DNA from: Quillaja saponaria
Lineage: Eukaryota; Streptophyta; Magnoliopsida; Fabales; Quillajaceae
Assembly (NCBI GenBank): GCA_029379385.1
Contig: CM055617.1
Span: 10,573,532-10,637,531, forward strand
Length of the DNA stretch: 64,000 bases
Reading direction: 5' to 3'
Positions 43,635 to 54,494 of the stretch are shown here, piece after piece (position 1 is the first letter of the stretch; the number at the start of each line of letters is the position of its first letter). The translations under genes were made by a program, and so were the position numbers. The notes under the pieces were generated by a model, which did not search any database, had not been told where the DNA came from, and worked only from the letters and a program-made list of their open reading frames with translations.

Positions 43635-46405
43635 TATAATATGATTATATATAAAGGTGGCTTAATGACATAAATTTTTGATTTTTTAAAATACTCTTAT
43701 GAGTACTTATTATTACATTATTACTTTTAGTTACTATTTTACTTCAAATAGACTATTATTATTTTTCTAATTTTTCTCCATTTTAATATAAATTATAGGA
43801 TGATAATTGTTTTAGACTCAATATTAAAAAATATTTAATTCTTTAGTAATTAAGATTGAATTCTCAATTTTTTTGTTTAATAAGTTCAAAATAATCATAA
43901 TTTTTAGTTCATCTCAAATTTATGAATTTTTTTTTTTAAAGACTATGAATTGAATTAAAAAATATATTAAGAGTACAATTTTCATGATTATAATATTATT
44001 GTTTAAACTTTTAGTTCATTAAAATAAATTATAACTTTTTAATATTTATAAGTCTATAGTAGTTAAGATTGAATTTCTCAATTTTTTTATTTAATAAAAA
44101 ATTAGTTCTTCTCAAATATATGAATTATTTATAAAAAAAATTCAAGGGCATAGCTGCCATAATTATAATATTGTTGTTTTAACTTTTAAATTTTCTTTCA
44201 TTTTAAGAATTAAAAAAAATTATGAATTTTTTGTATTTTGGTTAGATTTATCTATTTTTTGTATGAATATAAAAGTATTTTAATGGAAGAAATTTTATTT
44301 TCTCAACCACCCTTATGAGTTTTTATTATTACATAGATACTTTTTAGTTGTTATTTTGTTTCAAATAAACTATTTATTTTATTTTTTATTTTTTAATACT
44401 AATAAGATTTTAATTGTTTTATGACTATTACATTTATTTTTTTTTCTAATTATTTTCAATATTAATAAATTTAAAATTTATCAATAGCAATAATTAAAAT
44501 ATTGTTGTTTTAACTTTTAATTTTTCTTTCATCTTAAGAACTAGAAATAAATAAATTTATGAATTTAATTTTTTTGTTAGATTTATCTATTTTTTTTTAA
44601 AAATATAAAATTATTTTAATGGAAGAAATTTTATTTTCTCAAATACTTTTTTGAGTTTTTTTTACATAGATACTTTTTGGTTTTTATTTTGTTTCAAATA
44701 AACTATTTATTTTATTTTTAAAAATTAATAGGATTGTAATTATTTTATGACTATTGCATTTATTTTTTTCCTAATTCTTTTTAATATTAATAAATTTAAA
44801 ATTTATCAATATATATATATATATATATCAATAGTAATTAAGATTGAATTTCTCAAATTTTTTATTTAATAAGTTATAAGTAATTATAATATTTTTTTTA
44901 ATTCCTCTCAATTTTATAAAATAAAATTTTTAAGAAAATTCTACCAATAAAAAAAATATTAAGAGTATAGTTGTTTTAATTATAATATTTGTTGTGTTGA
45001 TTTTTCTTATTTTTTAGAATTTAACTTTTTTTTTTATATATTTGTATTATGAATAAATTTTTTTATTAGATTTATCTATTTGTTTAATGTTATTAATATG
45101 AAGTTTTTTTTTTTTTTTTTTTCAGTTAACTATAATTTCTTGCTATGAACATAAATTGTTGTTGAATATATATGTAGAATATATATGTAGAATATTAGCT
45201 TTCTAGGCAGATGCGTTGCGTGTGAATCACATTTATAATACATACATATATGTTAATAAAAAATTGATGTACATGTCAAGAAAGTATAGTTAATAAAAAG
45301 TAATATTTTATGATTATGATAATAAAGAAATAGATGAATACAATAAAAAAATTTAATTTATAATATTAACATATAATTTTTTATTTAAAAAAAAATCTAA
45401 CAGTGGAAGAAGAATTAATACAATAATATTATAATCATAAAAGCTATACTCTTAAAATATCATTGCATTTAAAAAAGTTAAATTATAATATTGTAATTAT
45501 TTGTAACTTATTAAATTAAAAAAATTTGAGAAATTCAATCTTAATTACTATTATTATATAGTTTTTAATAAATTATAAATTTACTAATATTAAAAAGAAT
45601 TAAGATAAAAAATTCAATCGTCATATAATAATTATAAATATATAATTAATATTAAAAAGAAGAAGAATTATGAAAGAAGTAAAAAAATAAAGAAATAAAG
45701 AAATAAATAGAATATTTGGATTAAAATAACAACTAAAAAGTATTTATGTAATAGTAAAAACTTATAGGGTATTAAAGAAAATAAAATTTATTCCACTAAA
45801 AGTTAAAACAACAATATATAATCATGGAAACTATACTCTAAATATTTTTTAATTAATATTATTATAAAAAAATTATTTCATAAATTTAAGAAGAACTAAA
45901 AAATATTATAATTATTAGAAACTTATTAAACAAAAAAAATTGAGAAATCCAATAGTAACTAACATTGACATATAATTATTAAAAAATATAGTTTTTTTTA
46001 ATAAACTACAAATTAAAAAAAGTATTATTATTATCATGAAAACAATACTCTTAATATTTTTTTTTAATTCATAAATTTGAGAACAATTAAAAAAAGATTA
46101 TTAGGTACTTATTAACTCAAAGAAAGAGTCAAAAATTTAATATTAATTATTATTGACATAGAATTATTAAAAAATTATAAACTTATTAATATTAAGAAGA
46201 ATTATAAAAAAAATTCATAGTCCTAAGATAATTACAATCCTATTAATATAAAAATAAAGAATAATTAATTTAATTTTTTTAAATAGTAGTATATTTGAAT
46301 CAAAATAACAATTTAATATAACTACGTAATATTAAAAACTCATATGAGCACTACAAAAAATCAAAATTTTTTGCTATTAAGCTACTTATATAAATATAAT
46401 ATAGA
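43635..46405. repeat. Large imperfect inverted repeat (foldback-like), ~2.8 kb
   Basis: The left arm (about 43635-45152) and right arm (about 45269-46405) are inverted relatives around a roughly 115-bp spacer. The outer ends match ('ggcttaatgacataaatttt' on the left; 'agcttaatagcaaaaaattt' on the reverse strand at the right). The inner ends match too ('ttaactataatttcttg' against 'ttaactatactttcttgac'). The left arm is longer because a roughly 400-bp segment ('ttaatggaagaaattttatt' to 'caaataaactattt') occurs about twice. The whole is extremely AT-rich. The form is that of a foldback element with sub-repeats. No coding capacity and no TSD were found. Confidence 0.7.
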
Positions 46406-46410
46406 TAATA

Positions 46411-46943
46411 AACATGTAGTACTGTAAGTACTACGAAAACTAGTTTGTAAAAGTATTTCAAATTTTGAGAAGTGAATGTTACACATTTTGATTTGGGCTT
46501 GGGCCTAAAGTAAAAAAGAGAAATTGATTTATATATTTTCGAGGCTTACACCTCCTTAAAGTGACCCGGTCCGAGTCATTTGTGAGTTTAACCCGTAATA
46601 TAGATGATCTTGGGCTTCAACATTATCGGATCGGATCCAGAAGTGTCCAGCAGCTGACATGGTCGTTTAGCTCGCTCGCACCCTTAACCCTCTCCACTCT
46701 CCAGATTTCTACCTCTGGCCTCTTTTCTCACCTCCATCTCTGCCTAACTTGGTAGTGCTCCTTCTTTTTATAGTTGCTCTCACCTGAGAACGCTGTTCGA
46801 AATATAGTTCTTCAATGAGTCCCGAAACCATTACAACTGTAGCTGAAGCTTGCTAGAAATGGTTCTGGCTGGGTTGAGAGCCTAGTATCTGAATTACTCT
46901 GCCCAAACTCATACTTGTCTTCTTCTATTGCATTTGTTGCATA
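46411..46943 (+). promoter_or_regulatory. Upstream region of the ATP11-like gene
   Basis: Base composition changes from AT-rich to balanced at about 46490, which marks the likely promoter and 5' UTR. Short C/T-rich stretches lie at 46670-46740. The open frame at 46561-46755 has no motif. No clear TATA box was picked. Confidence 0.45.
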
Positions 46944-49900
46944 ATGCAAAGTCTATTGTCAAGAATCGCCCGGAGCTTAGCCTCTAAAGCAAAAAGCTAC
47001 AAGATATCCACGCCTTCTATTCTGAAACATTCTTTCATTACCTTTGCTGCCCAACCCAGAATCCAGAAATTGGCACAAGGGACAATTCCAGGAGATTTCC
47101 TGAAATGGGGTTCGCTTGGTTTTTGTAGGACATCAAAATTCGCTACTGGGTTCGCTCCTTTGCAACCAAAGCCGTTGGATTCGATTATAGATATTGAGAG
47201 AGTGAAGGATCGATCACCTGAGGAAATCGCTTCAGTTTGGGATGATGTAATGTCTCAAAATCTTTAATTTTAATTTGCAAGCACTAAATTTTGTATTGTG
47301 TTATACTCCTCTTTTAGTAGAGTATTGGTTATGAGAGGAATTTTGTGGAAATAAACACTTCAGTGCATTTCATTGCTTGATCATGTTAAACATGTGTACA
47401 TGGTTCCACACTGAGCAAAAGTAGATTGGAGACTTGCTTGCACTTATGTGTGTTGTGTGCTGTTCTTTGATAATAGTCTGGCGTAAAAACTCCTGTCCTT
47501 ATACAGGCACATTATGTATGCTGTAAAAGTTGAGCATGTGAACTTCAGCTTGTCTCAGACTCTCATGAGTAGAACCAAATGTTGCCAGCTGCAAAATAGA
47601 TTGATAAACCTAATACCTAACTAACTATTGGAAAGCAAGGAAAGACTATAGTATTCCATAATGTATTTGTTTTTCACTTGCGTTTAAGATAAATTAGATA
47701 ATTCAGTTGGTTTGAATTGCAACATAGAATTGTTGCTCTTTGCCTTTCAGTGGGATTTCGTTCCCGCCTTGTGTACATCTTAATTTTTCCTTTTTCAATA
47801 AAATTATTATCTATCAAAAAAGATAATTCAGTTGGATGATTTCTGATTTCAGTGTTAATTGAGTATGATAAGTTCAGCATGTCTGATTGGATGGCTAGAT
47901 ATATGATGCAAGCATAAAGTATCTACCCCTATCACCATTTTGTTGCAGATTGTTTTTTTTTTTTCCTGTGTATATTTTAATTGAAGTTAATGATCTCACA
48001 GTCAACTTCACTTGTGTCTTCTTTGATATCATAGACCATTAGGGCACCTTTTCTTGAAAAGATATAAAGAATAAGTTCCACATAATTGTTTCATATTTTC
48101 CTTTGTCCTTGTAGAAAAACTATTTTATTTGTAAAAAAGCTTAACCTTCCTCACTTGGTTGAATGCAATCACATTGTGGTCAAGTCACCAAAAAACATTG
48201 AAATCCCTTAGAAAAAGTTCTGGAAGTTTCTTGCCAATAATCAGATGAAATTGAGGGAACATCAAAATTTCTGTGTTTATTCTAGAAATGCTGGAATATC
48301 AAACAATGTATCAAACCAAAAAATATTGTCCTTGCAGCTCTACCTACTAATAAGTTAAGATTTGAGAGAAGATGAATCGAACTGAATCTTTCATTAATAC
48401 TATATGGACAGTAGAGGAAACTGGCTTTGCTAATTCTTAAAATAATAGATAGGGTCCAACAGAATTTGTTATGTTACTCTGCCAATATTTCCACCCTTAC
48501 CAGATTTTCTGAACTTATCTGGTGTATGTGCTTATAGTATAATTCTTTTAATTGTTCCTTCCGCGTGAAATGAAAGGGAGATGTGCCAGCTTTGTGCAAA
48601 GTTACGTGGAAAGTGTATTGCACCTTTCTGAATTGGCTGGCTAAAAATTTATTTGCACAAGGACCCAATATCCATAATTGAATTCATGGTAGTCGCATCT
48701 GAAGCATTTCTCTGTTCTGGTTATCTCTAGAATACTCTCTATACTTTTGCCTGTGCTGGCCTTGATGTTTAATTAGATCCCAAATTGATCATGCCTTTTG
48801 TCTTCATTTTATTTCCCTTTTTGAGGTTTTTTTTATTTTTATTTTTTTATTATTAAGGGGGGAGGCCAGGGCTCGAACCCTGGACCTCAGGGAGGGGAGG
48901 GGGAGGGGGAAATGCCGCTGGACCACTAAGGGTCCTGGCCTTTTTTGAGATTCAAAACAAGGAAATTTGTTGTGGCAAGTTTAGTGTCATCAGTTAATTA
49001 GATTTCTTGGTATCTTGAAGTTATGTGTCATTCTACATATAACTTTAAGAAAATCTTGTAGATAATTCCTTTTCCAGTCTTTATAATAATGTTTGAGTGA
49101 GTGGTTTATGCAATTTCAGTATCACTTGGGAAGAGGTCATATAGGTGCATCTATGAAAGCAAACCTTTATCGCTTGTTGGAGCAAAGAGCTGCAGATTGG
49201 TATTCTTTTTTTTATGTAATGTCTATTTTTTGGATATCTATTATTTTCTTAATTTCCATTATTCTAAGCTTTATTTATTCTTGCAGCCGGTATTTTGTCA
49301 TTCCCTTGTGGAGAGGAAATGGTTATTCAACAATGTTTGCTCAAGGTTTGGATTAAAATCATAGTCTTTTGTCATTCTGATAGTTGAAAATTGTTAATGA
49401 CCAGCAGCATGACAAACTTAACTTTTTTATATATTAGCGAACTTCTGATATAGATAATGTTATTGCTGGTACTTTGGAAGTGTACAAGATAACCCTAAAT
49501 GATAAAGACAAAAGAAGTGGGCTGCAGGGTAGAAGGGAGAAGGAATAAAGGATTAGAACCCACAAATTTAAGTTGTTTGCAAAATGCAGGATAAAAAAGA
49601 AAGAGTAAAACTTGAATTCTGAAATATACTGAAGAAGTTTTAAACTGTTTTACATTTTTCGATCAATATGATTTTTTTTTTTTTCTTGAATATTTTGACA
49701 GAGAAATAAATTTTGTGGCAAACTCAAGAATAATGTCAGACAGAACTAACAGAGAGTGAACTCTCAAGAGATTTTAAATTAGTGTTGTATTTTCTTTTTC
49801 TTTTTGCTAGGAATGGCATGTATTGGAAAATTTAATGAAAACTTCAGGTAAAAAATGCTTAAAATATTCTTCATTAGGTTGATCAAGAAAGGACCAATAG

Positions 49901-51233
49901 AAATAGTGGACAAATTAGAATGCATGATATTTTGAGTTGTCTATCAGACATCTCTGTTGGATTCTGGGGTTTAAAATCGTTTTAACTTTTATTAGTATCT
50001 CAGACTTCATAGTAAGTCAATCATATATACATATACTTGCACAGTTGGATGATCCTGAATCCGGAGAAGTCTGGAACCCGGAGAATCCTGATTCACCATA
50101 AGACAAAAGGGACCTGCACTCTTCTTATGGTGGAACAGTATTGACAACTAGCATTCAGTCCACCACTAGGTTTGTTGGAATCATATCTCATGCATTAGGT
50201 ATTGTTTCCAAACTCGCAAAAGTTGCCAAGCATGTGAAGTAGGGCCAGATCTAAGCTTGGAGTTTTTTTGGCTAATCTCTGTACTAAAGGAAGGAAGCAA
50301 TGGAGTTTATAAATTGTTATGGGGTCATACCAGTTGTGGAAAGTGCTAACTTGTAGCAACACTAGTTTTAGATATATTAGATGTATGTTGCTTAGTATTA
50401 TTTATACATTTTCCAAGTAACCACTTAGATGGTTCTTAGCAAATTCAAATGCCCTGCTGAAAATGTACAGTGGTGCTGATTTTGAAGTTGTAATTGTCAG
50501 AAATTCTGTAATTGAGGGGAAAAAAAAATTCTTGTATCGTGGAGTCAAAATGAGTTTAAGAAGAACTTTTGGTTGGAAATTTTAGTGTAGCTCGAGCTGG
50601 GGAAACTGGAAAGCTTGTTATAAGATTACGTATAAGAGCCTTTATATGATTGATAGTTTAAGATTTTAGAATTTTTTTACCATGAACTGATGAAAACAGG
50701 ACCATGATTATAAGATTACTGAAGAGCCCATTTATATGTCTTTTTGAGAGAGAGAGAGAGAGAGGGTAAAATCCTAGGATAGTTGTTCCTTGACAATAAC
50801 AAGCCACGAGAACTTCTCAATGGGCATATAAAAATATCATTGATAAAGCATATGAAAGCGAATGCTTTATATCTCTGTATTTTGTTATTTATTTATTTTT
50901 ATTCTCAGATGTATAAACTTTCTTGCAGTGCAGATGCCACACATGCTTTTCACTGGTCTTGAAGATTACAAGGCTCGGGGAACTCAAGCTGCTCCGTACT
51001 TCACTGCATCTTTTTATCAAGAATTTGCTGAGCAAAAGGACTTGGTGCTTATCCGGGGGGACATTGTCTTTGCCAGCAAGCTCAGTGACTTGGAGGCAAA
51101 ATGGCTTCTAGAAACCACTCAGTCATTTTATTTGAATGATACGAGGTATAAGCTGGTTGAACGGTTCAACAAAGAAGCTCGCGATTTTGAGTTTAAGGAT
51201 GTCCTGCAAGCGTTGGACATGCCCATTCTGTGA
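46944..51233 (+). CDS. ATP11: ATP11/ATPAF1-family mitochondrial F1-ATPase assembly factor, 4 exons
   Basis: ATP11 proteins bind the F1 beta subunit in the mitochondrial matrix and let it assemble with alpha. Exons 46944-47246, 49120-49199, 49287-49345 and 50929-51233 join with GT-AG introns to 747 nt (248 residues) with no frame break. Residues 1-20 (MQSLLSRIARSLASKAKSYK) look like a mitochondrial presequence, rich in Arg, Lys and Ser without acidic residues. The domain follows: SPEEIASVWDDYHLGRGHI, RYFVIPLWRGNGYSTMFAQ, MLFTGLEDYKARGTQAAPYF, then GDIVFASKLSDLEAKWLLE and the C terminus ALDMPIL. The start ATG is the first after stops in that frame. Intron 1 holds a SINE-like insert. The gene appears complete and intact. 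Confidence 0.93.
48837..48938 (-). mobile_element. tRNA-derived SINE-like retroposon in ATP11 intron 1
   Basis: On the minus strand the element begins GGCCAGGACCC and carries an A-box-like TAGTGGTCCAGCGG and a B-box-like GGTTCGAGCCC. It contains a C-rich tract between them and ends in an A-rich tail (48837-48856 on the + strand as T-runs). Near-identical flanks, CCCTTTTTGAGG at 48825-48836 and CCTTTTTTGAG at 48939-48949, look like a target-site duplication with L1-type insertion features. It is short, about 80 bp plus tail. The parent tRNA could not be named. Confidence 0.75.
50746..50765. repeat. (GA)n microsatellite
   Basis: About ten GA units lie in intron 3 of the ATP11-like gene. Confidence 0.9.
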
Positions 51234-52482
51234 TTTCTTGGATAAAATAAGGAGTTTTTTTTGGATAAATAGCATAGAGCAAAAAGAATCAGTTCCATGC
51301 AAGGAGAATCAAGTCATGAAAACTGCAGTCAAGGCATGTAAGGAGATTTCTTTCTGCAGAGTTCAATGTCTAGTTAGTCATTTATCCGTGACTGTTTTTT
51401 CATCTTTAGAAACACTTCTCATGTTTACCTGTTTTTACAACCAATTGTTATCCATTTTAAGTTAGCACTCCAATATTGTTATTAGCCAAAAAGAAAGGAT
51501 TGACACTTCAGTCTTGTTTTTCTAGAAAGATCTAATTTTGGTCATTGAAAATAGAAACGTGAGACATTGTTTGAGTAAGTAGAGGGAATGTTGTATTGCT
51601 TGAATTACATGTATTCGTTTCCATGCCATGCATGGATTATTTTATTTTAAGATGTTATAGTTTAGGAAAAAAAAAATTTATTTATCAAATTATAATTTTA
51701 TTAACAATATTACTTATTTAATCTTCATTATTTTATTTTATATATTTTTGTGTTTTATAAACACCATATATTTAATTTTGACATAATTAGTATTTACGTT
51801 TTTGGGTTTCAAAAATTAAATTAATAATATAATTTTATGAGGATTTTTTTCCCTTTATTTGGTGCTTTTGGACCTTCTATTAAAAAGGTTTATGTTGGTT
51901 ATGGTTAAAGGGTTAGTGGGTGGAAATCTATTATAAGTGTTCTATAAATTTTATCCTATCTACTTTTACACATTTGATACAATATTATTTTCTTAAATTA
52001 TATTTTCCTTTAGATAAATAAATTCTAAATAAAAGAGCATCTTTAATGTTTGTAATTAATAATTTTCGGTAAAAAAAAAAAAAAAAACAATTATAACTGC
52101 TATTATATATAAATAATAAGGTTACTGGCATCGTAGGGTTGAAGATACCTTTCGTTTGAGATTTCTCAATTTTTAATTTATTATTTGTTTTTGTAGGTGG
52201 GGTTGAAGATGATGTGTCAACATGTTTATTTATATCATGAGTAATGCTACGTGTACTTATTTTTCTTATAACATCCTAAATTTATAAGTGGTAAGTGATA
52301 ATTTTTAAAAAATGATTGATAAGAGCATGATATAAATTTATCAATCACTTTTGAAGAACTAATTTCTTAACACAAATATTACGTGCCTGAATATATAATT
52401 GAATTTCTTACAAACTATTTGTATACATAATTAACACGTAAATTCTCACAAAAATAGTTTATGTGGTTACAAATTGAATTAA
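51234..52482. other. ATP11-like 3' flank, then AT-rich intergenic DNA
   Basis: About 200-400 bp after the stop codon are of balanced composition and probably 3' UTR. The rest is AT-rich with an A17 run near 52070. No gene is seen. Confidence 0.5.
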
Positions 52483-52740
52483 ATGTAAAGTATATATAAG
52501 TTTCTTGTAGTTTAGTTTATTCTAAAACACATACATTTGTATTTTATTTTGTCTGAAATCACTCTCCCGTGCTTTGGATGTAATTGTCTTTTGACAAATT
52601 CTATTATATTTAACCAATAAAATACTCATGTGCGATGCCCATGAGAAGATTGTAGCCTCAACATGTGTTTTCTGCTACCCAAACTCTGAAATACCTAATT
52701 TCTTCCCAAAAACCTCAAATTCTTTCATTTTAGATTCTGC
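52483..52740 (+). repeat. Left TIR of the 11.3-kb element
   Basis: It is the inverted relative of 63527-63780 and includes a hairpin-prone 'ctcatg...catgag' motif at about 52627-52647. The matching place in the right TIR reads CACGTGC-ACG-GCACGTG. Confidence 0.85.
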
Positions 52741-52744
52741 TCCA

Positions 52745-52925
52745 TTGTCCGGACTTTTGAGGCTCTGACTAAGGTTGCCATTTGCCTCAACATGTCAGGA
52801 TCATCTTCAAACTTCTCACATTCTGCGGCCAACTCCTTGTCTATTGTCCTACTACCTCAGCCACAACCTCTATCTCTGCCCTTGCCCTTTCCTTTGCCAC
52901 TGCTATTGTTGTGTCCAACCTCTTG
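52745..52925 (-). pseudogene. Exon-like coding block, unrecognised (cargo, last block)
   Basis: The minus strand reads a Gly/Lys-rich run (GKGKGKGRDRG), a stop, then DKELAAECEKFEDDPDMLRQ and MATLVRASKVRTMEQN. The composition is protein-like and charged, but the family is not recognised. Confidence 0.4.
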
Positions 52926-53231
52926 CTGCAAAATTAAAACATACATGGATACACCATGATCAGAAAATATTTACCAGTTAGTAGCAATCAACTACTTTAA
53001 TATGCAACACGGATGGTAATAATGCAGAAAGAGAATCCTACTTTCGTGCCGCTTTCTTGTAAATTATCACAAAAAGTTAACTTTGAAGTTTTGAAGGCGA
53101 GAACAGTGTCATTATTAGTAGCATGTGGCACCACTTATTACAGAAATGGACATTCCATGTGAGCAGTCAGTGGCAGGTTTGATATTTCAAACCAAAATAA
53201 TTTGAGGTATATTATTAGAACTAGGGAGTAA

Positions 53232-53247
53232 CCCGTGCCGGCACGGG
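53232..53247. repeat. 16-bp perfect GC palindrome
   Basis: CCCGTGCCGGCACGGG is self-complementary over 16 bases, inside 'gtaacccg...ggtgtagg'. It resembles the palindromic motif in the TIRs of the surrounding element and may mark another element end. Confidence 0.75.
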
Positions 53248-53743
53248 GTGTAGGCGCATACAACAACTATTTATTATTATTACCTAAAAATAAGTATATT
53301 ATCATTTAACTTCATATCGGGCATAATTTGGTAAGCAATTTAAAATTTTCTTTTTCATTAGTCAAAAATTATTTTTTTTAATGGTATAGGCTAGCAAGGG
53401 TAATTGTACAGACAAATAGTATTGAAGTCTTTAATTTGCAGTACAATATCAGACACAATTCAATGTTCAACATAATTTTCAATTGTTAATGCAAGTCAAA
53501 AAACCATCATTACTAAGTGAAATGCATAATTTTTTTCTTAAAAAAGAAGAAGAAAAAGCCAACAATAAATGGAAGTAAAACAAATATCTCACATCTGATT
53601 ATGATAACTATTATTGAAAGAAGCCATGAAGGTGTGTACATTCTCTTTTGAAAGAAGCATCAACTGGGAAACAAAATAAACATTCTTGGAGATGAAAATA
53701 TAATTTTTTTAAAATTAGAGTTTCATCACCAAAGCTCTAAATA

Positions 53744-53823
53744 ATTCCGTCTACCTGAGGATGTGATAAAAGATAGATAAATGATTCCGTCTATTTGAGA
53801 ATGTGCTAAAAGATAGATAAATA
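53744..53823 (+). repeat. 40-bp tandem repeat x2
   Basis: 'attccgtcta' starts at 53744 and 53784. The units share 'tgataaaagatagataaat' or a close variant, with a few differences. Confidence 0.85.
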
Positions 53824-54121
53824 TGCATATGCAAAAGGAACATGAAAATGAAGGCAAGTCAGTGGTTGCAAAAAGAAATTTATAATGTCTCATATGCTTG
53901 CATAAGGAAATTGATCACCATTGTTTCACATTAGAGCATGTTAGTGCTGGCTAGAATAACAACAACTTATAATGAACTTTACTCAGCATGAAAAACACCA
54001 ATTTCACAATGGGTTCCACTACATACTCAAAAAAGGAAAAGAAAAGGACCATAGCTTAACTTGGCTTGCATACAACATTTCAAAAAACATACAATGTTAA
54101 TACAAAATTACTTTTTTGTAT

Positions 54122-54222
54122 TAACCTCTATATCATGGACATAAATGATATTGAACTGATTCTTTTCTTCATTCTGCACTCGAAACTTGTGCTTCTTCAA
54201 ATAGATAAGAAAGTATTGGTCT
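54122..54222 (-). pseudogene. Exon-like coding block, unrecognised (cargo)
   Basis: The minus strand reads DQYFLIYLKKHKFRVQNEEK followed by NQFNIIYVHDIE, with a possible acceptor 'ttgttcag' before it and a possible GT donor after it. There are no stops within. The family is not recognised. Confidence 0.5.
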
Positions 54223-54494
54223 GAACAACATCATACAAACAATATTAGACAAATCACAACTTTTTGAAGTAAGAACAATAATTAAATAAGAGTAGAGAGC
54301 CTAAAACAATGGGTATTAGTTTTTTTTTTTTTTTTTTTTGACTTTCGGGGACCATAGAAGGAGGGTATAGTGCATAAAACAAAAAACAATAATGGAGACT
54401 CCTATCATTATAAGAAAGGCACAAAACATACATCACCCTATCAAAAAAAGGTATAATAAAACATCTTCCAGTACAGTTGCTACTGTTATCCCTT

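Noticed and set aside
46349..46362. CACTACAAAAAATC as a second CACTA transposon end
   Set aside because: It is in the same orientation as the end at 42758, not inverted, and aligns to the left arm of the large inverted repeat ('aagagtattttaaaaaatc'), so it is part of that repeat.
49093..49364. Two overlapping 87-codon frames as separate genes
   Set aside because: They read through exons 2 and 3 of the ATP11-like gene plus the 87-bp intron between them. The spliced model explains both.
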